Source: Bacteroidales bacterium (GTDB taxonomy: Bacteria; Bacteroidota; Bacteroidia; Bacteroidales; UBA7960). From it: DNA of 5,533 nt. The translations under genes were made by a program, and so were the position numbers. The stretch is taken from positions 1-5,533 of the forward strand of contig PWGY01000094.1 of NCBI GenBank assembly GCA_003554665.1. The letters are read 5' to 3'. Of this stretch, positions 1-5,533 are shown one piece after another; position 1 is the stretch's first letter; each line of letters begins with the position of its first letter. The notes below the pieces were generated by a model. It had not been told where the DNA came from, did no database searches, and saw nothing but the letters and a program-made list of their open reading frames with translations.

Positions 1-497
1 CCTTCCCGGTCAGCCATGAAATCCACCATGAAGGTGCGTGAATCATACGCAGATTCGATCAGGTCAAAAAAAGAATCCAGGAAATGATAGTCTTGTTGTG
101 CCCATAAACTGTTGGCAATATTCAACGAAATGGTGTCTCCCGCCATCAGGTCCAGTTCATCAAGATACTCTCCGTATTGTTTATGAAATCCGGATCCCTC
201 ATCTTCAAAATGCATTACCCGGGCCATTTGCTCCCTGGTTTCTCCGCGGGCACCGGCATATGTCATGGCCATGGCGGCAGAAATACTAAAAGGGGAGACC
301 ACAAAATTTTCCCTGTCGGGGGGCAGTATATGCAACAAGTCAAAGGCAAACTGGTTGTTTCTTGTGGGAAAGGACATGGCGGCCATGGCCATTTCACGTC
401 GTTCATCTTCGGTGGTTGAGTGCTGAACACGCCGGCTGCAGCCAACGGTTATCAATCCGAGCATTAAAATAAGAATTACTTGTGTTTGTCCTGGCAT
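1..497 (-). CDS. Serpin family protein, putative lipoprotein (N-terminal part; C-terminus beyond the window)
   Basis: Reading the minus strand from the ATG at 497-495 gives 165 full codons that stay open to the window edge, so the gene is partial only because of the cut. Residues 1-20 form a hydrophobic signal ending in ITVGC, a permissive lipobox with Cys20 as the likely lipidated residue; the n-region unusually lacks Lys/Arg. From about residue 47 the chain matches the serpin fold: NQFAFDLL (helix A), ENFVVSPFSISAAMAMTYAG (63-82, the conserved N-x-x-x-SP-x-SI element), GETREQM (85-91), then SLNIANSLWAQQDY (124-137) and a DF near 159-160. Serpins are suicide inhibitors of serine or cysteine proteases; a lipidated bacterial one would act in the periplasm or at the cell surface. 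The reactive-centre loop lies near the C-terminus, outside the window, so target protease and inhibitory status cannot be read. The start is supported by an in-frame stop nine codons upstream and no closer ATG. The gene is divergent from trxB. Confidence 0.9.
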   Translation of the reverse strand, partial: MPGQTQVILILMLGLITVGCSRRVQHSTTEDERREMAMAAMSFPTRNNQFAFDLLHILPPDRENFVVSPFSISAAMAMTYAGARGETREQMARVMHFEDEGSGFHKQYGEYLDELDLMAGDTISLNIANSLWAQQDYHFLDSFFDLIESAYDSRTFMVDFMADRE

Positions 498-530
498 GCC
501 AAAAAAAATAAGGTTATATCCGTATTACCA

Positions 531-538
531 CAAACTTA
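531..538 (-). promoter_or_regulatory. Candidate Bacteroidetes-type -7 element for the serpin gene
   Basis: On the minus strand this reads TAAGTTTG, a full match to the Bacteroidetes -7 consensus TAnnTTTG. It lies 33 bp upstream of the serpin ATG, which would give a leader of roughly 25-30 nt. No TTTG element is visible at the usual distance upstream: the nearest TTTTG is only about 12 nt away. The call therefore rests on the -7 match and position alone. Confidence 0.45.
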
Positions 539-567
539 CAATTTATTTGCCAAAATTAATCGGAGCT

Positions 568-601
568 TTTGGGCAGACTTTCTATCATTTTCCTAATTTT
601 G
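568..601 (+). promoter_or_regulatory. Candidate Bacteroidetes-type promoter for trxB
   Basis: TAATTTTG at 594-601 fully matches the Bacteroidetes -7 consensus TAnnTTTG, and a TTTG at 568-571 lies 22 nt upstream, at the long end of the expected -33 to -7 spacing. The element sits 45 bp before the trxB ATG, so the transcript would start with a leader of about 40 nt. With the minus-strand element at 531-538, it makes the 149-bp spacer a compact divergent promoter region. I see no clear operator repeat or riboswitch in it. Confidence 0.5.
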
Positions 602-646
602 TCCTGAAGAAGAAACAGGTTTTTAACCATTAAATAATTGACATTC

Positions 647-1585
647 ATGGGTGATCAAGCAGAAAAAATCAAATGTCTGATCCTCGGGAGTGGCCCCGCG
701 GGTTATACAGCTGCTATCTATGCGGCAAGGGCCGACCTGCAGCCGGTCCTTTATCAGGGCCTTCAACCTGGCGGGCAACTAACCATCACCACAGATGTGG
801 AAAATTATCCGGGCTACCCGGAAGGGATAAAAGGTCCGGATATGATGATGGATTTCCAAAAACAGGCAGAACGTTTTGGTTCGGATGTCCGCTTTGGGAT
901 GGCCACGGCGGCTGATCTTTCGAAAAGGCCTTTCAGGGTGGTTATTGATGGGAAAAAGGAAGTGCTGGCTGAAACGCTGATCATTGCAACCGGCGCTTCT
1001 GCGCGATGGCTGGGGCTTGAGTCAGAGCAAAAATTCAATGGTCACGGTGTATCGGCCTGTGCCACCTGCGACGGGTTTTTTTACCGGGGGTTGACTGTGG
1101 CGGTGGTTGGTGGAGGAGATACAGCCTGTGAAGAGGCTTCCTATCTTTCCAAGTTGTGTAAGAAGGTATATCTGATTCACCGGCGGGATGAACTCAGGGC
1201 TTCCAAAGCCATGCAGCACAGGGTCATGAAAGCTCCCAATATCGAGATTGTGTGGAATCACGTTCCCAAAGAGATTGTGGGGGATCAGACCGTGAACGGA
1301 GTGTTGCTTGAAAATGTCCAGAGTGGTGAGACCAAAAGGCTCGATGTGGAAGGCTTCTTTGTGGCCATTGGCCATAAGCCCAATAGCGGTGTATTTGAAG
1401 GACAACTGGAAATGGACGGGAACAAATACCTGAAAACCAGTTCCGATTCCACCCGGACCAACGTTCCCGGGGTATTTGCTGCGGGGGATGTGCAGGATCA
1501 TGTGTACCGTCAGGCCGTGACAGCTGCGGGGACAGGCTGTATGGCTGCTATTGAGGCCGAACGATTTCTTTCAGACCAGGAATAA
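647..1585 (+). CDS. trxB: Thioredoxin reductase (NADPH)
   Basis: TrxB is a cytoplasmic flavoenzyme that passes electrons from NADPH through FAD and a redox-active disulfide to oxidised thioredoxin. The 312-aa product has the normal length and every landmark: the FAD-binding GSGPAGYTAA (14-23), QPGGQL, an IIATGA strand, the redox centre CATC (138-141) followed by DGFFYRG, the NADPH-binding VVGGGDTACEEA (153-164), HRRDELRASK (178-187) whose arginines bind the NADP 2'-phosphate, and the C-terminal FAD motif GVFAAGDV (275-282). I chose the ATG at 647 over an in-frame TTG at 638 because ATG is standard and the family usually has only a few residues before the first beta strand. There is no clear Shine-Dalgarno sequence, as is common in Bacteroidota. 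The next gene on the same strand starts 53 bp after the stop, with no terminator-like hairpin and no consensus promoter between, so read-through into the kinase genes is plausible. Confidence 0.97.
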   Translation: MGDQAEKIKCLILGSGPAGYTAAIYAARADLQPVLYQGLQPGGQLTITTDVENYPGYPEGIKGPDMMMDFQKQAERFGSDVRFGMATAADLSKRPFRVVIDGKKEVLAETLIIATGASARWLGLESEQKFNGHGVSACATCDGFFYRGLTVAVVGGGDTACEEASYLSKLCKKVYLIHRRDELRASKAMQHRVMKAPNIEIVWNHVPKEIVGDQTVNGVLLENVQSGETKRLDVEGFFVAIGHKPNSGVFEGQLEMDGNKYLKTSSDSTRTNVPGVFAAGDVQDHVYRQAVTAAGTGCMAAIEAERFLSDQE

Positions 1586-1638
1586 GGCTTTGTTCCCAGG
1601 CCAGTCGGGCGACTCGCTGATCATTATAGCAAGGGGCA

Positions 1639-3513
1639 ATGACATTATATGCTTTTTTTTCTTTTGTGGCCTTGCTGCTTTATCTTCAAGCGGCCATTTA
1701 CGTATGGAAGGCCATGCCTTCCGATAACGTGCATCGCTCTTTTGTATTTCTTTCTCTTTCGCTGGCCTGGATGAGTCTTTGCTATTTGCTCTTCAGCTTT
1801 TTCGATCAGTCCGGAGTAGTATATCTGCTTGACCGCCTGGCTGTTATTGCCCGGTATATGTTTCCCGTGCTGTTGGTCTGGTTTTTTATGCATTTTACCC
1901 AGAATCAGTCCGGGTGGTGGAAGAGATTCGTTTTTTTCGGGATGCTTCCGCTGGCCGTCGGCCTTATTCTGACCTATTTGTGGGAGGCATCTTCTTTTAA
2001 ACAGTTTTACCGCGGCGAAGACAGCCTTTGGTATTTCAATCCGGCCGGATATGCCTGGTGGTTTCATCTTTCCGCATTGTACTTTGCAGGCGGTGCTTTT
2101 ACCTGTTTGTGGTTATTGTATTCCAGGGCAAATAACGGACGGCCTTCTTTTTCCAATAAGGAAAAACTTCAGCGATTGATCATGGGGATGTCTTTAATGC
2201 TGTTGATGGGTACTGCCATGATCACTGAACTTACGCCGCTTCTGGCCTGGGGGTTTTTTGTTCCCGAAATCGGCCATCTTACTACGCTTCCATTGATGGC
2301 AGGTTTGTTCTTCCCACTGACCTTACTGAATCCCCGACGTTTTTTTCGTGACGAACTTGCCGACCAGTTTATCCGCAGGATCCGGCAGTTTGTTTTTTAC
2401 CTTGACCGCACCGGCCAGATTTATGCCATGAACCGGTTTGCCCAGGATGTGTTGCAGTATCCCCGTCATCAGCTTGTTTATGAAAATGCGGAGGACCTGT
2501 TCTTCCGCCCTCCCATTGTTCGAAAACAGCTGGAAAGGGCAAGGGATAATTTGGACACCAGGGTGGTTGCATGTTCTCTTATTTCCGCTGACGGAAGTCT
2601 GATCCCGGTCAAGGTTTCCATAGTCAGGGTGCATGATACCTTTCGAAATATTGTCGGGTTTGTTTTACTGGGGGTTGACAACAGGCAAAAGCTTGAACTG
2701 CATAAAGAGGTCAGAAAACGTGACCGGGTCAGGGCAGCTCTTGATGAACTTCGGGCAGGGTTGGAAAAGCGTGTGGAACGAAGACGGGGGGAGCTGATTG
2801 AGGCCAATAAAAAACTTGATGAGGAGATTGCCCGCCGTGAAAGGATTGAGGAACAGCTCCGCAAAGAACTTTCAGTGAAAGATGAGATGCTGCGGGAGAT
2901 CCATCACAGGGTAAAGAATAATGTTCAGATGATTGTATCGCTTGTGAATATGGCATACAGTCAGAGCAGGCTATCTGATCACGAACATGAAAAGTTCGGT
3001 AAAATCGTAAAACGGGTACGGGAGATATCCCAGATACATGAAACCCTGTATGATTCTCCGTACATCGGGAAGATTAAATTTGGCAATTTTATCCGTGCTA
3101 CAGCAAGTGAGTTAAAGGGTCGGCTTATAAGACGCGAAGATGTGTATTTCAGGGTAAAGCACGGGAAAGAGGAGATTTCTATTGACCTGGCCATCCCTTG
3201 CGGTATAATCGTTTATGAGTTGCTGACCAATGCACTGATTTACGCCTTTCCGGAAGAAAGAACCAGAGACCTTCCCGTATTTGCCTATTCGTTCGTGAAT
3301 ATAGAATTTTATAAAGAAGAGGATGAATATCATTTGGTTGTCTGGGACAATGGCCGGGGGTTGCCCTTAAAAGACGGCATGCCGGCTGAAACAGGAATCG
3401 GCCTTAATCTGGTTCATGCACTGGTCAGTGATTACCTCAAAGGAAGCATTTCTTATTCAAATCATAAAGGCAGCAGGGTAATTGTCCGTTTCACCGATGA
3501 TCATTCATCATAA
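1639..3513 (+). CDS. Membrane sensor histidine kinase: 7TM, PAS, coiled coil, HisKA_2, HATPase (intact)
   Basis: This 624-aa protein is a full-length membrane sensor kinase. About seven hydrophobic segments (roughly 4-24, 33-55, 64-86, 95-116, 139-161, 179-200, 205-230) resemble the N-terminal 7TM module of some histidine kinases. A PAS-like domain follows (about 240-348, with FVFYLDRTGQIYAMNRFA at 251-268), then a charged coiled coil (about 352-415). The HisKA_2 dimerisation/phosphoacceptor motif is EIHHRVKNNVQ at 420-430; His423 aligns with the phosphorylated His of the related HWE kinases. The ATPase domain has all its boxes: N-box ELLTNALIYAF with Asn531, G1 DNGRG (570-574) and G2 GIGLNL (586-591). 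It should autophosphorylate and pass phosphate to a receiver, but none is encoded here. The signal is unknown; no haem, flavin or extracellular sensor motif is evident. AAGGGG at 1631-1636 lies only 2 nt before the ATG, so it is a poor ribosome-binding site. The following gene is a paralogue. Confidence 0.93.
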   Translation: MTLYAFFSFVALLLYLQAAIYVWKAMPSDNVHRSFVFLSLSLAWMSLCYLLFSFFDQSGVVYLLDRLAVIARYMFPVLLVWFFMHFTQNQSGWWKRFVFFGMLPLAVGLILTYLWEASSFKQFYRGEDSLWYFNPAGYAWWFHLSALYFAGGAFTCLWLLYSRANNGRPSFSNKEKLQRLIMGMSLMLLMGTAMITELTPLLAWGFFVPEIGHLTTLPLMAGLFFPLTLLNPRRFFRDELADQFIRRIRQFVFYLDRTGQIYAMNRFAQDVLQYPRHQLVYENAEDLFFRPPIVRKQLERARDNLDTRVVACSLISADGSLIPVKVSIVRVHDTFRNIVGFVLLGVDNRQKLELHKEVRKRDRVRAALDELRAGLEKRVERRRGELIEANKKLDEEIARRERIEEQLRKELSVKDEMLREIHHRVKNNVQMIVSLVNMAYSQSRLSDHEHEKFGKIVKRVREISQIHETLYDSPYIGKIKFGNFIRATASELKGRLIRREDVYFRVKHGKEEISIDLAIPCGIIVYELLTNALIYAFPEERTRDLPVFAYSFVNIEFYKEEDEYHLVVWDNGRGLPLKDGMPAETGIGLNLVHALVSDYLKGSISYSNHKGSRVIVRFTDDHSS

Positions 3514-3524
3514 CTCTGTCAATT

Positions 3525-5399
3525 ATGCAGTGGGTTCTGTTTTTTTCTTTGCTGGTGGCCCTGTTCTACTTTCAGGCAGGCCTTTACCTGCTTTGGAAAA
3601 ATCCCGAAGCAAAATTTAACCGTTGGTTTTTCAGCCTGACGGTGTATTTTGGTTTCTGGTCACTGACCTTGTCTTTTACCTTTTTTTCAGCAATTGAACA
3701 TCACGCTGAGATCTATGAGTTGATTGTTCTCGTAGGCTTATCTCTGCTGCCTTACATGCTGGTGCGATTTTTTGCACTGCTGACTGCGCTTCCTGACAAA
3801 AACCACCTGCTTTGGAATCGCGGATTACTGCTGCCGGGCCTTGTTTTCCTGTTTGTGTTTGTTGTGGAGTTCATACTCCTTCTTTTTGCAGGGGATGGAG
3901 ACCGGCATTTGGTTTTTGAGCTGGCCACTTACCTTTTATACCTGATGATGATAATTGCCGGCAGCAGGCTTTTCGGAATGTTGGCCCGCTGGCAGCGGGG
4001 TTTGCAGCGAACCGGCGAACGTAAACAGTATCAGCTTGCTTTTTACACATTGCTGCTGGCTATTTTCTTCATGCTTTGGTTTGACTATATGTTTCCTGCC
4101 TTTGCCGAATCGGCTCACCTGAAACTGCCACATATGTATTTTTTCCCGCTGTGTGTCGGACTGACATTCGGGTACCTGAAATATCATCTTTATTCTCCGC
4201 ACCCTTCTGAAAGTGCCCGGAGGCTCATGGAAGAATTGCAACAGCTTGTCTTTTTCTGTGATGAAGAAGGGAGAATTGTTTATGCAAATACATTCAGCAT
4301 AGAGCTTATGAAGCGGGAACATAGTGAAGTAAAGGGAAGCAGCCTGGTTGATTTCTTTGAAAACGAAGCTGCCCTGGAAAAGCTTATACGCCGGGGGAGG
4401 CATACCGGTCATTCAGGGCCTTTGGAAATGCATATGCAGACTTCCGGAGGAGATGTTATTCCTGTCAATGTTTATTGTGCGGAATTATCTGACAAATTCG
4501 ATGATTCTCACGGAATTGTGATCTATGGGGAAGATATGCGATCAGCCCTGGCTTTGGAAGAGGAAGTCAGGCACCGTATCCTGATGGAAGAAACCATTCG
4601 CAATGAAAGTAAAGCCCTTGAGGTAGAAACTGAAAACCGTACCCGGGAGGTATCACGATCGGTCAGGGAGGCACAGCAAAGAATGACTGAGAGGGTGCAT
4701 GCCGAGGAAGCCATTAAAATTGAAATTGCGGAAATGGAGGTGATGCTGGAGGAAATTCACCACCGTGTCAAAAAAAACCTGAAGATATTTCTTTCACTCA
4801 TTGGCACCAGTTTTGAACCGGAGAAAATTCCGCATGAATGTAACAGCCTGACCGACTTGCATCAAAGGATTCATGCTCTTTTAATGGTTCATGAGCATGC
4901 TTCCCCTGAGATTAATTACAGCAATGTAAACTTTAAGGGGTTTTTGTCAGGTCTGGCGGATCGGTTTGACCACCTTTTAGGTTTGGACGCGAAAGGGGGT
5001 TCCTGTTTCTCGATCCGGGCTGAGGAGATTTTACTGCCGGCTGATCAGGCTTTGCCGCTAAGCCTTGCGATCAACGAACTATTCAGTTATATCTGCAATT
5101 GCAATCACGCCAAGAACAAAAGTGGGACAGGGCATGGGCTTAAATCGAAAATAGATTTAAACCTCTGGAAGGATAAGAAAAATAACTGCTGTTTACTGAT
5201 CTCTTTTTCTGAGTTTTCATGGCCTGAAATTCAGCAGGAAACAGTCCATGGCTGCCAGGAGATGCAGCTTGCGAGAATGTTGGTCGAGGAACAGCTCAGC
5301 GGAGAGTTCCACCTGGAAAAAGAGGCCGGGTTTCGGTTGCGCATTTCGTTTCCTTTCCATGCTCCCCGGCGGGAGGTATATCATTATCATATCCATTAA
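3525..5399 (+). CDS. Degenerate paralogue of the upstream kinase: 7TM, PAS, HisKA_2 with an ATPase domain lacking catalytic motifs
   Basis: The product is also 624 aa and follows the upstream kinase domain by domain: about seven hydrophobic segments (roughly 3-24, 33-55, 64-88, 98-122, 130-152, 168-190, 203-223), PAS-like (about 232-337, LVFFCDEEGRIVYANTFS at 241-258), coiled coil (about 340-408) and HisKA_2 with EIHHRVKKNLK (410-420). The HHR phosphoacceptor is kept (His412/His413), though the following NN has become KN. Against kinase 1 the C-terminal domain aligns without gaps at an offset of 9 residues, from Pro511 to Phe609. The N-box ELLTN becomes ELFSY (Asn to Tyr522), G1 DNGRG becomes FSEFS (561-565), and G2 GIG becomes CQE (577-579). 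ATP binding is therefore unlikely. The frame is open and full length, so this is not a decayed pseudogene. The gene starts 11 bp after kinase 1 with no visible ribosome-binding site, suggesting one transcript. The tail YHYHIH and CNCNH (524-528) are unusual. Likely role: regulatory or phosphoacceptor partner of kinase 1 (inference). Confidence 0.88.
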   Translation: MQWVLFFSLLVALFYFQAGLYLLWKNPEAKFNRWFFSLTVYFGFWSLTLSFTFFSAIEHHAEIYELIVLVGLSLLPYMLVRFFALLTALPDKNHLLWNRGLLLPGLVFLFVFVVEFILLLFAGDGDRHLVFELATYLLYLMMIIAGSRLFGMLARWQRGLQRTGERKQYQLAFYTLLLAIFFMLWFDYMFPAFAESAHLKLPHMYFFPLCVGLTFGYLKYHLYSPHPSESARRLMEELQQLVFFCDEEGRIVYANTFSIELMKREHSEVKGSSLVDFFENEAALEKLIRRGRHTGHSGPLEMHMQTSGGDVIPVNVYCAELSDKFDDSHGIVIYGEDMRSALALEEEVRHRILMEETIRNESKALEVETENRTREVSRSVREAQQRMTERVHAEEAIKIEIAEMEVMLEEIHHRVKKNLKIFLSLIGTSFEPEKIPHECNSLTDLHQRIHALLMVHEHASPEINYSNVNFKGFLSGLADRFDHLLGLDAKGGSCFSIRAEEILLPADQALPLSLAINELFSYICNCNHAKNKSGTGHGLKSKIDLNLWKDKKNNCCLLISFSEFSWPEIQQETVHGCQEMQLARMLVEEQLSGEFHLEKEAGFRLRISFPFHAPRREVYHYHIH

Positions 5400-5533
5400 T
5401 CCTGAAAGCCCACGGGAGTTTTATGCTGAAGTACTGAGGACTACGATCGGCTATGCCGATGTTTGGAATATTCGCAAAAAATAAAAACAATATCAGGCCT
5501 TTAAGCGTTAAAAAAATGTTGATGCAATTGACG
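5400..5533. other. Non-coding tail after the kinase pair; no supported gene
   Basis: I see no convincing gene in these 134 bp. A perfect 6-bp inverted repeat, ATCGGC-TAT-GCCGAT, lies at 5446-5460 and could form a small hairpin. It is not followed directly by a T-run on the plus strand, so I do not call it an intrinsic terminator. Downstream sequence is A-rich. An ATG at 5516 (and another at 5522) opens a frame that stays open to the window end, preceded by TTAAAAAA. This could be the start of the next plus-strand gene, but at most six codons are visible. Confidence 0.4.

Noticed and set aside
38..289. Open frames on the plus strand opposite the serpin
   Set aside because: The minus strand encodes a well-matched serpin here, so these are shadows.
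638..646. TTG start adding three residues to TrxB
   Set aside because: An ATG lies at 647 and gives the usual family N-terminus; the TTG has no ribosome-binding site to favour it.
1022..1501. 159-codon open frame on the minus strand inside trxB
   Set aside because: It lies wholly antisense to a clearly conserved gene, has no recognisable motif, and long antisense frames are common in such coding sequence.
1603..1614. Possible terminator hairpin AGTC-GGGC-GACT after trxB
   Set aside because: The stem is only 4 bp and no T-run follows.
3936..4412. 158-codon open frame on the minus strand inside the second kinase gene
   Set aside because: It is antisense to a convincing membrane/PAS coding region and its translation shows no domain.
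5088..5280. A frameshift hiding the missing ATPase motifs of the second kinase
   Set aside because: The other two frames in the G1 region give no DNG or GxG motif and contain stops, while the actual frame aligns without gaps to kinase 1 right through to the end of the domain. The loss is by substitution.
5446..5460. Hairpin ATCGGC-TAT-GCCGAT as an intrinsic terminator of the kinase genes
   Set aside because: The 6-bp stem is perfect but lacks a downstream T-run on the plus strand; it is noted in the intergenic entry only.
5458..5465. GATGTTTG as a promoter for a gene beginning at 5516
   Set aside because: It misses the first base of TAnnTTTG, no TTTG lies at the right distance upstream, and the downstream gene itself is unproven.
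5248..5484. 78-codon plus-strand frame overlapping the end of the second kinase
   Set aside because: Most of it is an alternative frame of the kinase 3' end, there is no start context, and the product resembles nothing.

Overview
The window looks like chromosomal DNA from a member of the Bacteroidota, probably near the Bacteroidales/Marinilabiliales, although the order is a guess. Three things point there. The thioredoxin reductase has the form typical of that phylum (YQGLQPGGQL and CATCDGFFYRG). The divergent intergenic region carries two matches to the Bacteroidetes -7 promoter consensus TAnnTTTG, one per strand. Starts mostly lack a good Shine-Dalgarno sequence and sit behind A/T-rich leaders. 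Base composition is moderate, and nothing suggests a mobile element, phage or CRISPR array.

Layout: positions 1-497 (minus strand) hold the N-terminal 165 residues of a serpin with a lipoprotein signal peptide; the gene runs off the left edge. Positions 498-646 are a divergent promoter region. Positions 647-1585 (plus) encode a complete thioredoxin reductase, TrxB. After 53 bp, 1639-3513 encodes a membrane histidine kinase with seven predicted transmembrane helices, a PAS domain, a coiled coil, a HisKA_2 domain and an intact HATPase domain. Eleven bp later, 3525-5399 encodes a second protein of exactly the same length (624 aa) and architecture. Positions 5400-5533 contain no gene I can support.

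The main point of interest is the kinase pair. The two proteins are clearly paralogous. The second keeps the HHR phosphoacceptor motif of the HisKA_2 domain, but its ATPase domain, which aligns without gaps to that of the first, has lost the N-box Asn and the G1 and G2 glycines. It looks like an active kinase next to a catalytically dead partner that may still be phosphorylatable. No receiver-domain protein is encoded in the window, so the output of the pair is unknown. trxB, kinase 1 and kinase 2 may be co-transcribed, since no consensus promoter is visible between them, but a functional link between TrxB and the kinases is only inferred from position.
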